Positions 1 through 9,695 of a stretch of DNA of 64,000 bases are shown piece after piece (position 1 is the first letter of the stretch; each line of letters opens with the position of its first letter). Where the stretch lies: NCBI GenBank assembly GCA_902602595.1, contig CACKRJ010000001.1, positions 124,001 through 188,000 of the forward strand, given 5' to 3'. Under the pieces are notes generated by a model. The model ran no database searches. It was not told where the DNA came from and was given only the letters and a program-made list of their open reading frames with translations. The DNA comes from an uncultured SAR86 cluster bacterium. GTDB taxonomy: Bacteria > Pseudomonadota > Gammaproteobacteria > Magnimaribacterales > D2472. The position numbers and the translations under genes were made by a program.

Positions 1-1
1 A

Positions 2-838
2 TCTTATATTAAAAATATATATATTGAGTCTATAAAGAAAATCGGGGATATTTATTTCATTTATTGCTTAAACTTATTAACGAATGAAAAACTATTAATA
101 AAATCAAAAAATGTTTTCTGTTGTCTTGGCGTCATTTCAACAACAAAACTTGTGCTTGAGATGGAGCAAAAGTTCAACCAAAAATACCAATTGTTGAATA
201 CTCCTGCCGCTAGCTTTTTGTCGTTCTGTTATTCAAAAAAATACATTGCAGGAAATTTTAGTTTAAATAACTTATCCTTTGAGATAAATATTAATAATCA
301 AGTAATTAGCGGAGGTTTCTTTCCATTGACCTTTAATTTATTTGAAAAAATCTCGATAAATTGGATGCTGCCTAGAATTTTTAAAAAGATTCTTCATCGA
401 CTGATTTTTTCAAGGGTGCTTATTGCAAACGTCTTTTTTCCAAGTGATTTCAGCGAGAATTCAATTAATTTAACTGAAGAAAATAAAATTATTATTTATG
501 GTAAAAATAAGTCTTTTGAGATCAAAAAATTATATTCAGAAATACTAAAAATGCTAAAAAATAATCTTACAAAAGAAAAGATTATAGTACTTCCTTTTTT
601 ACAAAAAATTTTACGTCCTGGAGAAGACATTCATTATGGTGGAACAATTTCAAATATAAATGAAAATAAAAACTTATGCTGTATAGAAGATGGAAGCTTG
701 GTAAATAATAAAAACTTTTATATTTGCGACTCCTCATCAATGCCATATTTGTCAGGGAAGCCGCATTCATTCAATGCTATGGTTAATGCTGCAGTCATAG
801 CAATTGAATATTTGAGCAAAAACGAAACTAAATATTAA
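2..838 (+). CDS. GMC-type FAD oxidoreductase, C-terminal part (5' end outside window)
   Basis: The frame is open from the left edge, so this is the last 278 residues of a longer gene; a GTG at 152 is internal. The upstream translation contains a stretch resembling the GMC segment that precedes substrate binding (KNVFCCLGVISTTKL). The C-terminus has HYGGT, then IEDGSLV, then FYICDSSSMP and KPHSFNAMVNAAVIAIEYL. This matches the GMC C-terminal domain with its paired His residues and flavin-contacting D-x-S. The FAD-binding GxGxxG is off the window. GMC enzymes oxidise alcohols with FAD. The gene is convergent with a glycan-modification operon and shares four bases with the acyltransferase end, so a sugar-alcohol substrate is possible but unproven. 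Family fairly certain, substrate unknown. Confidence 0.7.
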   Translation, partial: SYIKNIYIESIKKIGDIYFIYCLNLLTNEKLLIKSKNVFCCLGVISTTKLVLEMEQKFNQKYQLLNTPAASFLSFCYSKKYIAGNFSLNNLSFEININNQVISGGFFPLTFNLFEKISINWMLPRIFKKILHRLIFSRVLIANVFFPSDFSENSINLTEENKIIIYGKNKSFEIKKLYSEILKMLKNNLTKEKIIVLPFLQKILRPGEDIHYGGTISNINENKNLCCIEDGSLVNNKNFYICDSSSMPYLSGKPHSFNAMVNAAVIAIEYLSKNETKY

Positions 839-1935
839 TTAATTTTTTTCCTTAGGTTATTCAATGGTTTTTCCAGTCTCTCGTAACTTAGATGAGCTAA
901 GAATATAATTACACTTATTCCAAAAATTGTAATACTTGAAGATAAGAATTGGCCTTCTATCAATACTTCAACCATCCCTCTTTCATCGGTTATTGTAGGA
1001 AATAAGAAAATAAATCTAAGAGATTGAATTATGCCCCACCATACCGCCATATGAATCATATAAATTCCATAGCTGATAGTTCCAAGCCTTATAAGATATT
1101 TATTATTTAAGAATCTCTTTAAGAGAATATCATCTGGGGAGCTATTAAGAGATAAAATTAAAATCCCAAAAAGAATAGGAATAAAAATATTGATTCCTAT
1201 GATTTTTTCTCCTTCTGAAAAACATATAGATATAAAAGTAAAAAAAAGTATAACGTAGACCATAAATGAAGGACATCTGAAATTAAAAAATTTACTCAGA
1301 TGATAAACACATACGCCTAAAAAAAATGAATATATGCACCTTAAAAATCCATTATTTGCAGTCATATCTGAAAAATAGAGCATCATAAAAGCTGTCAGAA
1401 TTATTAATGTTGTAATGGCAAAATATAAATATCTATTTTTATAAAAATATAAAGTAAGCAATGCAAACAAAATATATGTATAAAATTCTGATGAAATGGA
1501 CCAACTGGGGCCATTCCATGTAAGAGTGCCATCAAATATATTGTGCAGAAGGAGGAGGTTTAACATAAATGAAGAATGGTTATTGATTGAGAAAGCCTCT
1601 ACATTAGATTGAATACCAAAGTAAATGCCTAAAAAATACTTTCCAAACTCAATGATTAAAAAAGTAAATAACATGAACAAATGAAGTGGATAAAGCCGCA
1701 AAAAACGTTTTATTTGAAAAATATAGCAATCTCTGACTGATTTCAGCTGATCCTGATAATTATATGCAATCACAAATCCTGAAAGGACAAAAAAGAAATC
1801 CACCATCAACCATGCGTTTCGAATGAATGGATTTTCAGTAATGAACGAGCCACCTTGAAAGTGGAATAAGGCTACGCAAATAGCTGCTATGCCTCTTAAA
1901 GATTCTAAAAAAAAAATCTTGTTTTTATTTAGCAA
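835..1935 (-). CDS. Acyltransferase family 3 (OafA/YrhL-like) membrane O-acyltransferase
   Basis: A 366-residue polytopic membrane protein with about ten hydrophobic segments. It opens with FLESLRGIAAICVALFHF, the hallmark of acyltransferase family 3, including the early Arg and the catalytic-type His. It continues with the typical FFFVLSGFVIAY block and later GPSWSISSEFYTY. Family members transfer acetyl or other acyl groups across the inner membrane onto O-antigen, exopolysaccharide or peptidoglycan sugars. It is the last gene of an operon behind a methyltransferase (8-base gap), a formyltransferase and a polysaccharide deacetylase, so it probably O-acylates a surface glycan. Length is normal for the membrane domain alone; there is no SGNH extension. 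Acceptor sugar unknown. Confidence 0.88.
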   Translation of the reverse strand: MLNKNKIFFLESLRGIAAICVALFHFQGGSFITENPFIRNAWLMVDFFFVLSGFVIAYNYQDQLKSVRDCYIFQIKRFLRLYPLHLFMLFTFLIIEFGKYFLGIYFGIQSNVEAFSINNHSSFMLNLLLLHNIFDGTLTWNGPSWSISSEFYTYILFALLTLYFYKNRYLYFAITTLIILTAFMMLYFSDMTANNGFLRCIYSFFLGVCVYHLSKFFNFRCPSFMVYVILFFTFISICFSEGEKIIGINIFIPILFGILILSLNSSPDDILLKRFLNNKYLIRLGTISYGIYMIHMAVWWGIIQSLRFIFLFPTITDERGMVEVLIEGQFLSSSITIFGISVIIFLAHLSYERLEKPLNNLRKKIN

Positions 1936-1943
1936 AATATTTC

Positions 1944-2897
1944 CTAAGAATTATTTTTTTTTGCCCATACATAAAGGTTTGATGCTAAACCAATATAATT
2001 TGCTACTGCTTTAACTATCATTGCAAAGAAAGAAACGCTTATGTCTTTAATATTGTCTGAAGACCTAACATCCACTTTGGCAGAGGCTTTAATATGAGTA
2101 ATATTAATATTATTTTTTAACAGAATCATTTTTAATGATTTTGGGTTAAACCCAAAAACATGAAACGGCTTCCAAGTGGGTTGTAAATTATATATCCCTT
2201 TTTTAAATAATAATTTATTTACAAGGTTTCCTATCATAGTAAGTAGGTTTGGTTCACGGGGACAATCTATGTACAAGATACCTCCGGGTTTAAGAAGAAG
2301 CGATACCTCTTTAACAAAATCACCTGGTTCGTGAACATGCTCAATTACTGCACTCAGACAAATTCCATCAAATAACATCCCCTTATTAATCAAGTCGACA
2401 AGAGTTTTATTGGTTAAATTAATTCCTTTTTCTTTAGCAAAAGCAATGCTTGCCTCAGACACTTCCAAACCCATAGGAACTATTTGACTGAATTTGTTAC
2501 ATGCCCCAATAAACTCGCCTCTTCCAGCACCAACATCAAGAATGGATATTGATTTATTTTCTCCAATACGATTTATAAATTCTTGTACAACTGGCATCAG
2601 ATATTCTACACGCAATGACCAATCACCCTTTTTAGAAAAATATTCATCAGGATGTCCGTAGATGGATTCAAGGTTATCTGGAACTGGAAATGGATTTGGA
2701 AAAAGTAAAGAACATTTTTTACACTTATATATTTTTGACTCAATACCTAGACCCCATCTTTGGTATTTCCCCCCTCTCATTCCCATGAACTTAAATTCAG
2801 TTCCTCCACATGCTCTGCATTTTGATATATCCTGTAAGTCAAATGAAAATTTGGATTCAACAAATGTTGGGTCGGTGAAATGATCAGTATTTTTCAT
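1944..2897 (-). CDS. Class I SAM-dependent methyltransferase with N-terminal zinc-ribbon
   Basis: 317 residues. A putative zinc-binding CRACGG...CKKC pair lies at about residues 28-62. It is followed by a Rossmann methyltransferase domain with motif I ILDVGAGRGEF near residue 119, a VIEHVHEPGDF motif typical of the Methyltransf_11/23 type, and LLKPGGILYIDCP. Such two-part enzymes are common in O-antigen and nucleotide-sugar clusters, where they methylate sugars. The gene sits between the formyltransferase (61-base gap) and the acyltransferase (8-base gap). A second protein of the same architecture lies at about 51-52 kb. Role in glycan modification is inferred from context; the methylated atom cannot be deduced. 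Confidence 0.8.
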   Translation of the reverse strand: MKNTDHFTDPTFVESKFSFDLQDISKCRACGGTEFKFMGMRGGKYQRWGLGIESKIYKCKKCSLLFPNPFPVPDNLESIYGHPDEYFSKKGDWSLRVEYLMPVVQEFINRIGENKSISILDVGAGRGEFIGACNKFSQIVPMGLEVSEASIAFAKEKGINLTNKTLVDLINKGMLFDGICLSAVIEHVHEPGDFVKEVSLLLKPGGILYIDCPREPNLLTMIGNLVNKLLFKKGIYNLQPTWKPFHVFGFNPKSLKMILLKNNINITHIKASAKVDVRSSDNIKDISVSFFAMIVKAVANYIGLASNLYVWAKKNNS

Positions 2898-2958
2898 ATT
2901 AAGTATAGAAATTTATAAGAATTATACTAAAAATTCTGATTTAAAATTGGCATATTGC

Positions 2959-3780
2959 TTATTTTGAAATTTTAACCAAAATTGGATTTATGCTGTTTTG
3001 ATTTTGATGCACGCTTTTCTTATAAAAAAATATAAAATTTTTCAACGCAGTAAACATTTTAAAGGGAGTCCAATCTCTAGTTAAATAAAGCTTGCCCTGA
3101 CCAATCTTGCTTTGAGGAATGCTGGGAAGATATGCTCCTTTAAAAAATTCTTGTATTACTTTGATGTATATTTGATGGCCATGCTCAAGAACTTTTTTAT
3201 GCAATAAAAAAAAGGACTCATTACCACTCAATAGTGTTTGCTCGGAAAAGATGATATTGCCTGAATCAACTCCAACATCTAACCACATTATAGTATTGCC
3301 AATGTATGCAAACTCTTTATTTGAAAGACACCAATTTGTACAATTTGGTCCCCCTTTTACATATGGCGAAATTCCTGTGTGTAAATTCATGATTTTTCCT
3401 GAATTTTTAATCGTTTCAATTAATTCTTTTTTAAGTAGATTTGTTCCTGAGACTAATACCAAGTCAGGCTTTAGATCTTCTACTATTTGTAAAACAGACA
3501 AATCATTTATATCTAAAACCTCCAAGCATGGATCTACTGGAAATTTTGAAAACTCTGATTGAAAATGTTTTTGAATATCATTCCACATCTTTTTAAACAC
3601 TAAAACTGCCCCTAAGGAACAGAATAAGCTATGGAACTTTTCAATCAGCCTGCTATGTATATTTTTTTTAGATTCTGTATTATTTCTTACAATAATAGAT
3701 AAATTTTTATTTTCATAAAATATTTTATTGGCTAAGGCTACTTGATTGGGAAGAGGGTTAGTAAGAAGTAAAATTTTCAA
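2959..3780 (-). CDS. Formyltransferase-family protein (N10-formyl-THF-dependent, sugar-type)
   Basis: 273 residues. The central region carries the formyl_trans_N catalytic pattern: MNLHTGISPYVKGG (Asn and His of the triad, plus the following Gly loop) and, about 35 residues later, DVGVDSGNII (catalytic Asp). The family includes GART, methionyl-tRNA formyltransferase and the sugar N-formyltransferases that modify amino-sugars such as Qui4N. It lacks the C-terminal tRNA-binding domain of Fmt. It starts 8 bases after the polysaccharide deacetylase and precedes a methyltransferase. An amino-sugar formylase role is therefore the best inference, and dTDP-sugar genes exist at 48-51 kb. Substrate unproven. 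Confidence 0.75.
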   Translation of the reverse strand: MKILLLTNPLPNQVALANKIFYENKNLSIIVRNNTESKKNIHSRLIEKFHSLFCSLGAVLVFKKMWNDIQKHFQSEFSKFPVDPCLEVLDINDLSVLQIVEDLKPDLVLVSGTNLLKKELIETIKNSGKIMNLHTGISPYVKGGPNCTNWCLSNKEFAYIGNTIMWLDVGVDSGNIIFSEQTLLSGNESFFLLHKKVLEHGHQIYIKVIQEFFKGAYLPSIPQSKIGQGKLYLTRDWTPFKMFTALKNFIFFYKKSVHQNQNSINPILVKISK

Positions 3781-3788
3781 TGGAATCT

Positions 3789-4763
3789 TTAAGAAATTTT
3801 CTTTAATGCGCCAAAAGTTCTAAAAATCATCTCTGACTTAGTATTTGCATGAAATGAAAATCTACTATGCGATAATTTATGAGGTTTACTATAAGCATTT
3901 CCAACCAGTAAAATGTGACAGAAGGAATGTTTCATTGTTAAATCAATTTGTGATTTCCTATAACTTCCATTTGGAAAAGCATATATTTCTGGGGTGGATT
4001 GGAGATTGGTCTCATACCAACTTTTACAGTTTATCAAATCTTGTTCAAAAAAATCATCAGTCTCAAAATTCATAGATGCATGACTGTATGAATGCAGGCC
4101 TATTTCGTGGTTTACTTTGCACTCTTTAAGATCTTCTATTGTCATCATTTTTGCAGTCTTCAATTCCTCAAAATTAAAAATTTGAGGATATACCTCATCA
4201 ATTATCAGCTTACGAGAATCTTCAGCTCTATTTTTTAAGAATTTAGAAATCTCATAACCAAGTATTGCTCTATTAGAAGTTTGATCAATTAAAAAACCAG
4301 GAATTTTGATACTTTTCAGCAAGTCATTTGGTGCTTGAGAAATAAAATCTTGAATCAACACATTGAAAGGAGGAAGTCCTGTTTCAACGCATCCCGGAAT
4401 AATATTTTGATTAACTGATATTTTATGCTTTTCTAATATTGGCATTGCGTATTTAATAAAATCTTTGTAGCCATCATCAAATGATAATGTTAGTAGAGGT
4501 TTTTTTTGTTTGTGTAACGATTTTTGATGACCATCTAAATCTTTAAAATTAGTTAAAGTAAAGTGTTTTTTGCAAAAGAATAAAAAATCATCGAAGAGTT
4601 GGGTGTCAAGTGGCTCGAAAGTACTAGTTTGATCTGGTGAAACTCTATGAAGATTGAGCACTGTATGAATATTTTTTTCTCCAAGACTTTTTGAACGAAG
4701 CTTTATCCTAATTGGATTAGCAAGAAGAAAATAAGCAAGATTTTTTATAAATTCGTAATTCAT
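3789..4763 (-). CDS. Polysaccharide deacetylase (NodB/CE4 family)
   Basis: 324 residues. Motif 1, LTLSFDDGYKDF, lies at about residues 92-103 and supplies the general-base Asp and metal Asp. Motif 2, GLHSYSHASM, near residue 222 supplies the two metal His residues (H-x-x-x-H). These define the CE4/NodB metal-dependent N- or O-deacetylases. There is no signal peptide, so it may act in the cytoplasm or on lipid-linked intermediates. It is the first gene of a four-gene operon (deacetylase, formyltransferase, methyltransferase, acyltransferase). Deacetylation followed by formylation of the same amino-sugar would be a coherent pair of steps; this is inference. An extended -10 promoter lies just upstream. 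Confidence 0.85.
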   Translation of the reverse strand: MNYEFIKNLAYFLLANPIRIKLRSKSLGEKNIHTVLNLHRVSPDQTSTFEPLDTQLFDDFLFFCKKHFTLTNFKDLDGHQKSLHKQKKPLLTLSFDDGYKDFIKYAMPILEKHKISVNQNIIPGCVETGLPPFNVLIQDFISQAPNDLLKSIKIPGFLIDQTSNRAILGYEISKFLKNRAEDSRKLIIDEVYPQIFNFEELKTAKMMTIEDLKECKVNHEIGLHSYSHASMNFETDDFFEQDLINCKSWYETNLQSTPEIYAFPNGSYRKSQIDLTMKHSFCHILLVGNAYSKPHKLSHSRFSFHANTKSEMIFRTFGALKKIS

Positions 4764-4786
4764 AATATAGCTCTTTGGAATTCTAG

Positions 4787-4795
4787 ATTATAGCA
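4787..4795 (-). promoter_or_regulatory. Candidate extended -10 promoter of the glycan-modification operon
   Basis: On the minus strand the sequence reads TGCTATAAT, a perfect extended -10 (TGnTATAAT), about 24 bases before the deacetylase ATG. A weak AAGAG ribosome site lies between. No good -35 is visible at 17 bases, as is usual for extended -10 promoters. The 131-base gap to guaA supports an independent transcription start. Confidence 0.5.
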
Positions 4796-4894
4796 TTCCA
4801 TAAATACAACTTCTGAAAGACTTGCTATTACTGTGTTTTCGAGTACCTTTTTGATATTTTAAAAAATACCTTTAACTTTGTCATTTTTTCTTAT

Positions 4895-6478
4895 TCATTC
4901 CCACTCAATAGTTGCTGGCGGTTTGCTTGAAATATCATAAACAACCCTACTTACTCCCTCTAACTCATTCACAATACGATTTGAAACATGCGCCAAGAAA
5001 TCATATGGAAGCCTTGCCCAAGTAGCGGTCATAAAATCTACTGTCTCAACCGCTCTAATTGCTATCACATCTGCATATCTCCTCTCATCACCAACAACTC
5101 CCACTGATTTAATTGGGAGAAATGCGCAAAATGCTTGGCTAACTTGTTCGTATAAGCCTGCCTTAATTAATTCCTCTATGAATATGGCATCAGCATTTTG
5201 AAGAATTAAAACTTTTTCTTGGGAAATCTCGCCCAGAATTCTTACTCCTAGTCCTGGGCCTGGAAATGGATGCCGATTTAACATCTCAAATGGAAGGCCA
5301 AGCTCGGACCCCATTTTTCTAACCTCATCTTTAAATAAATCTCGCAAAGGCTCCACTAATTCCATCTTCATATCATCAGGAAGGCCTCCAACATTGTGAT
5401 GAGATTTAATAACTCTAGCCTCTTTAGATTCTGACTCAGAGGATTCAATTACATCAGGATAAATGGTGCCTTGTGCTAAAAATTTAATCTCATCTTTTAA
5501 TTTAGAAGCTTCATTATCAAAGATATCAATAAAAGTTCTACCAATAATTTTTCTTTTCTGCTCTGGATCTGAAATACCTTTTAGATGCCTATAAAAAACT
5601 TTCTTTGCATCAACGACTAATAAATTTAAATCCATCTTTTCTTTAAATAAATTTTCTACATCTTCAGCTTCATTTTTTCGTAGCAACCCATTATCAACAA
5701 AAACACAAATTAAATTTTTTCCGATCGCTTTATCCAAAAGCATAGCTGTAACAGATGAGTCTACTCCACCTGACAACCCAAGCAATACCTTTTGATCTTC
5801 TACTTTTTCTTTAATCTCATTTATCCGTTGCTCAATAAGATTTTCTATTCTCCATTGGACTTCGCATTTACATATCTTCAATGTGAAATTTTCTAATATA
5901 GTGTTGCCTTGTTTAGTATGGGTGACCTCAGGATGAAACTGCAATGCATAAATAGGTTTTTGGGCATGCTCCATGGCAGCTATCGGAGCTGATTTAGTTG
6001 AGGCAATTAAATTAAATTCATCTGGTAGAGTTGATACATGATCTCCATGACTCATCCAAACATCAACTGAAGAGCCAGAGCTAAAGCCATCAAAGAGCAA
6101 AGATGGTTTTTCCAAAACAATTTGAGCATGGCCAAATTCTTTATTTCTTGAAGAAGAAACTTGCCCCCCAAATTGCTCTGCAAGAGTTTGCATCCCGTAA
6201 CAAATACCCAGCACAGGCAAATCTAATTCAAAAATAATTTCAGGGATTCTTGGGGTATTAGATTCGGTGACTGATTCAGGGCCTCCAGATAAAATTACTC
6301 CCTTAGGATTAAGGGATTTAATTTTTTCACTTGAGATATCCCACGGAAGTATTACTGAATAAACATTTAACTCTCTTATTCTTCTTGCAATAAGTTGAGT
6401 GTATTGAGAGCCAAAATCCAACACCAAAACTGTATCGATATTTTTCTTATCTAAAGATAGATTATTAGAATTGCTCAT
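4895..6478 (-). CDS. guaA: GMP synthase (glutamine-hydrolysing)
   Basis: 527 residues, the normal length. It converts XMP plus glutamine and ATP to GMP in the cytosol, the last step of guanylate synthesis. The N-terminal class I amidotransferase domain shows [15 protein letters not shown] (nucleophile Cys) and the His-Glu of LQFHPEVTH. The ATP-pyrophosphatase domain has the P-loop [12 protein letters not shown]. The C-terminal dimerisation domain ends in KPPATIEWE, as in bacterial GuaA. It lies 55 bases downstream of a purine phosphoribosyltransferase in the same direction, and a TATAAT in that gap may give it its own promoter. Confidence 0.98.
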   Translation of the reverse strand: MSNSNNLSLDKKNIDTVLVLDFGSQYTQLIARRIRELNVYSVILPWDISSEKIKSLNPKGVILSGGPESVTESNTPRIPEIIFELDLPVLGICYGMQTLAEQFGGQVSSSRNKEFGHAQIVLEKPSLLFDGFSSGSSVDVWMSHGDHVSTLPDEFNLIASTKSAPIAAMEHAQKPIYALQFHPEVTHTKQGNTILENFTLKICKCEVQWRIENLIEQRINEIKEKVEDQKVLLGLSGGVDSSVTAMLLDKAIGKNLICVFVDNGLLRKNEAEDVENLFKEKMDLNLLVVDAKKVFYRHLKGISDPEQKRKIIGRTFIDIFDNEASKLKDEIKFLAQGTIYPDVIESSESESKEARVIKSHHNVGGLPDDMKMELVEPLRDLFKDEVRKMGSELGLPFEMLNRHPFPGPGLGVRILGEISQEKVLILQNADAIFIEELIKAGLYEQVSQAFCAFLPIKSVGVVGDERRYADVIAIRAVETVDFMTATWARLPYDFLAHVSNRIVNELEGVSRVVYDISSKPPATIEWE

Positions 6479-6504
6479 ACTTAATAGTGAACGAATTAAT
6501 TTAT

Positions 6505-6510
6505 ATTATA
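6505..6510 (-). promoter_or_regulatory. Candidate -10 element for guaA
   Basis: A perfect TATAAT on the minus strand lies 26 bases before the guaA ATG, in the 55-base gap after the phosphoribosyltransferase stop. No convincing -35 is visible and no clear Shine-Dalgarno precedes the ATG. guaA may thus be transcribed both from the upstream gene and from here. Confidence 0.35.
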
Positions 6511-6533
6511 AAGGAAACTATATTAAATCTTTC

Positions 6534-7100
6534 TTAAGATATAAAAGGTTTAATTTTTTCAGCAAGATCAGAAAGCTCAGGCTTAAACTCAAGAATTTCA
6601 CCCATGGATAAACCCTCAAGCTCATGTGGAAAGACGAGCCATTTCTTAGTCTCATGAAGGTAAAAGTCAGGTTTTCTATCTGTTTTATTTTTCTTTGGTT
6701 TGAAGTATGGGGTCGCTACTTTAATTTCAGGTGTATTTTTTTTACAAGCAGTTTGAAGATCTAAAATTATTTTTTGAATGGATATGCCCGTATCATGAAC
6801 ATCATCTACTATTAGAAGTGAATCCTCTGATTCAACCTGCTTAATAATATAGTTCAAACCATAAACTTGAACCTGACTGTCTCTCTCGTTTATTCCCTTA
6901 TAATGAGAAGTACGAATTGCAATATGATCTGAAGATACACCGAGGACATCTAAAAACTCCTGAACAGCTATACCAATTGGGGCTCCGCCTCTCCAAACAC
7001 CAATAATATAATTTGGACGGTAACCACTTTCATAAACTTGCCAGGCAAGCTTGAAAGAGTCTCTTAGTAACTCATCTGCTTGTATAAATAGCTTGTCCAT
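6534..7100 (-). CDS. Purine (hypoxanthine/xanthine-guanine type) phosphoribosyltransferase
   Basis: 188 residues from the ATG at 7100. An in-frame TTG five codons upstream is less likely, and neither start has a clear ribosome site. The PRPP-binding loop LLIVDDVHDTG lies near residue 98, and an early GVWRGGAPIG resembles the pyrophosphate loop of xanthine/hypoxanthine phosphoribosyltransferases. The family condenses a free purine base with PRPP to give IMP, XMP or GMP. It lies between a TonB receptor (60-base gap) and guaA in the same direction, with a purine permease beyond, so salvage of imported purines is likely. Exact base preference cannot be read. Confidence 0.85.
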   Translation of the reverse strand: MDKLFIQADELLRDSFKLAWQVYESGYRPNYIIGVWRGGAPIGIAVQEFLDVLGVSSDHIAIRTSHYKGINERDSQVQVYGLNYIIKQVESEDSLLIVDDVHDTGISIQKIILDLQTACKKNTPEIKVATPYFKPKKNKTDRKPDFYLHETKKWLVFPHELEGLSMGEILEFKPELSDLAEKIKPFIS

Positions 7101-7160
7101 ATTGAATTGTATCAAATAAAGATTTGGCCATCTAAAAGAGTTATCTAGTTTATGAATTAA

Positions 7161-9500
7161 TTAATAATTCATGCTCAAGCGAGCCATAAACTGCCTAGGT
7201 GGAATTAACTCTATGCCTGTTGCAGCAACACCAAACACATCAGTCATGCTTGAATTTACTCCATCTTCATCAGTTGCATTAAGTATCATCAAATCTAATC
7301 CCCACTTGTCGCCAACAAAATCAAAACTAGCAGTTAAATTCAAAATATCATATGCATCAATAGCATCGACAATAGGATTATTGTTAACACGTTGTTGAAA
7401 TTCTCCTCTTTTAATGTATTGCATAATTCCGGTAAATTGGGTTCCCGACGACATCATAGTTTCATAAGTTAAAGATATATCGCCTGTAAATTCTGGAGCT
7501 TTAGCAAGTTCATTTCCTTTAATGCTCTCCCTCAAACCATATCTGAGGTCCTCTTCACCCCAGAAATACTGGTATGCAGTGACATTATCCAAAGCCTCAT
7601 AATCTGAAGTCACCTCAGAATCAAGAAAACCTAAATTCATGTCCAAGGTTAAAGCATCAGATATTAACGCGGTAAACTCCAGTTCAACCCCGAACATTTC
7701 TGATTCAGGAATGTTTGCAACTCCGCCTCTATATGGATCGGGGTCAGTTGCTTGGAATTGAAGATTTTCATAATCGTATGAAAAAATTGCAATATTAGCT
7801 CTAGCTCTTCCATCATATAGATCAGTTTTTAAACCAAATTCCATTGAATCTACAGCTTCAGCCTCAAAAGTTCTAAAAACCAAGGGGTCAACTAATGGTG
7901 AGGTAAATAAGAAGTTTGCATCAAGCTCTGCCTGAGTAGTAAATCCATAGGTTAAATTAGTTCCACCTGGCTTGGATCCTGCAGTAAATGAAGCGTAGAT
8001 CATGGTATCGTCATCAACATCATACTCTAAAGCAAACTTACCAGTTGTTTCTTCTGAACTACCCTCAAGATTATCACAGACGCTGGTAAAGAAATTTTTA
8101 ACACAACTGCTAACCTCATCTTCAATATAACGAAGTCCACTGATAAGACGCATTTGATCGGAGACTGAATAGGAGGTTTCTCCATAAACTGAAAAAGATT
8201 CTCTTGTTGGGTAAGCATCGCTCACAAAATCAAATTCAAATAAAAACCATGGGGCTGGGCCTCCAACTGTGAAACAATAATCATCTCTTGCGAAAGATTC
8301 ACCACATACGTATTGTAGATCTCCATCTAAATCATTATCTCTGTATCCTCGAATGTGGTTTTCTATTTCATGCTCCATATAAAAAGCACCAAGTGTCCAA
8401 TCTAATTTTCCATTCATAGCAGGTTCATTAGAGACTAGGTTAATTTCAAAAGTTGTAGTATCAACCAAGGAAGTTTCGGGACGAAATTCTGCTCTTTGAT
8501 ATGTTGAGCCTAATGGAAGCCCTGGAATTGCAATAACTAGATCTCCGTAATTATGACGATCATTGTCTCTTGTCACAGAAATATCGTCTTCTTGGATACT
8601 AGCCATTATTTTCAAATTGGCATAGCCAAGATCAGACTCATAAATTGCAGCAAAGACTGAAGAAGTTAATTCATGATTTGATATGCTGTCTTGTCTTAAA
8701 TCTCTTGCATCTGGAGTTGGATCATCAATTCCCTTCATTGCAGAACCATTCCGATCTACCTCAAAGAATTGACCGAAAATCCGTAGAGATGAATCATTAC
8801 CAAGATCCATCAAAAAATCTGCACGTAAACTTAAATTACTGTCATCATCCAAGTCTTGCCCAGTAATTAGATTATCGCTAAATCCCTCTCTTTCTGTTGA
8901 TGAGATTGAAAGCCTAGCTGCAGTAGAATCGGAGAGCACAAAATTATTTGATGATCGAAATTTTGTAAGACCGAAGTTCCCGAAAGTAATATCTGATTTT
9001 CCAAAATATCCTTCCATAGAAGGTTTTTTACTTATAACATTAATTACTCCACCAGTTGAATTTTGACCAAAAAGAGTTCCCTGAGGTCCTCGAAGTACCT
9101 CTATTCTATCGACATCAATGAAATCGGTTTGAAGTGAAAATGGAGATGCAATAAAAATTCCATCCATGTGAAATGCGACTGAAGGAGCCGCAATTGCATT
9201 TTGATTGGTTTCATTGCCGACGCCTCGAATGGAAATAACTGTCTTGTAGCCTTCATTCTTAGCAACGGTTACACCTGGAACAATTGCACTTAAATCAACA
9301 AATGAATTGATATTTTTAGATTCAATATCTTCGTTGCTTATAGCAGTTACAGCCTGAGAAATATCTTGAACGCTTTCCGATCTTTTTTCTGCAGTAACAA
9401 AAACTTCTTCAATGGTATTTTCTTGAGCAAATGAGTAGGTCATGAAAAAGAGAAATGAAACAATTAGTAAAATTTGTTTATAGAATATGTTGTAGTTCAT
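7161..9500 (-). CDS. TonB-dependent outer-membrane receptor (purine-locus associated)
   Basis: 779 residues. I choose the ATG at 9500 because GGGGA sits six bases upstream; the TTG four codons earlier overlaps that site. A signal peptide (ILLIVSFLFFMTYSFAQ) is followed by a TonB box-like EEVFVTA and a plug domain with SIRGVGNE and GPQGTLFGQNSTGGVINV. The C-terminal beta-barrel ends in the aromatic SMNY. Such receptors import scarce ligands through the outer membrane using TonB energy. The gene is divergent from an AzgA-type purine permease and upstream of a purine phosphoribosyltransferase and guaA. A nucleobase or nucleoside ligand is therefore a reasonable inference, although the barrel alone does not reveal it. 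Paired Cys in loops suggest disulfides. Confidence 0.93.
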   Translation of the reverse strand: MNYNIFYKQILLIVSFLFFMTYSFAQENTIEEVFVTAEKRSESVQDISQAVTAISNEDIESKNINSFVDLSAIVPGVTVAKNEGYKTVISIRGVGNETNQNAIAAPSVAFHMDGIFIASPFSLQTDFIDVDRIEVLRGPQGTLFGQNSTGGVINVISKKPSMEGYFGKSDITFGNFGLTKFRSSNNFVLSDSTAARLSISSTEREGFSDNLITGQDLDDDSNLSLRADFLMDLGNDSSLRIFGQFFEVDRNGSAMKGIDDPTPDARDLRQDSISNHELTSSVFAAIYESDLGYANLKIMASIQEDDISVTRDNDRHNYGDLVIAIPGLPLGSTYQRAEFRPETSLVDTTTFEINLVSNEPAMNGKLDWTLGAFYMEHEIENHIRGYRDNDLDGDLQYVCGESFARDDYCFTVGGPAPWFLFEFDFVSDAYPTRESFSVYGETSYSVSDQMRLISGLRYIEDEVSSCVKNFFTSVCDNLEGSSEETTGKFALEYDVDDDTMIYASFTAGSKPGGTNLTYGFTTQAELDANFLFTSPLVDPLVFRTFEAEAVDSMEFGLKTDLYDGRARANIAIFSYDYENLQFQATDPDPYRGGVANIPESEMFGVELEFTALISDALTLDMNLGFLDSEVTSDYEALDNVTAYQYFWGEEDLRYGLRESIKGNELAKAPEFTGDISLTYETMMSSGTQFTGIMQYIKRGEFQQRVNNNPIVDAIDAYDILNLTASFDFVGDKWGLDLMILNATDEDGVNSSMTDVFGVAATGIELIPPRQFMARLSMNY

Positions 9501-9527
9501 TTGGTTCCCCAAGATTTTTAAGTTTAA

Positions 9528-9550
9528 TAGGGATGATTTTAATATCCCTA
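9528..9550. repeat. 7-bp inverted repeat in the receptor leader
   Basis: TAGGGAT and ATCCCTA flank a 9-base spacer, 28 bases upstream of the TonB receptor ATG. It could form a hairpin in the mRNA leader or be an operator. No U-tract follows on the transcribed strand, so it is not an obvious terminator. Confidence 0.45.
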
Positions 9551-9667
9551 TATTTAATATTGATGCAATATTAATGCCAAAAGTATGAAATCAATTTTTC
9601 AAAATTTTATAACTTACAGAAGCATTAAGTTTGTATATCAATCTAACTTTGCTTTAAGTTATCAAAG

Positions 9668-9695
9668 AACTTATAACAATGTAATAGTATAAGTT
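9668..9695. promoter_or_regulatory. 8-bp inverted repeat, candidate operator between receptor and purine permease
   Basis: AACTTATA and TATAAGTT form a perfect inverted repeat with a 12-base spacer, about 36 bases before the permease start. Several further AACTT/AAGTT half-sites lie between 9608 and 9705. The arrangement suggests a regulator-binding region shared by the divergent receptor and permease. I see no purine riboswitch core here. Confidence 0.35.

Noticed and set aside
152-160. GTG at 152 as the start of the first gene
   Set aside because: The frame is open to the window edge and the upstream translation continues the GMC domain.
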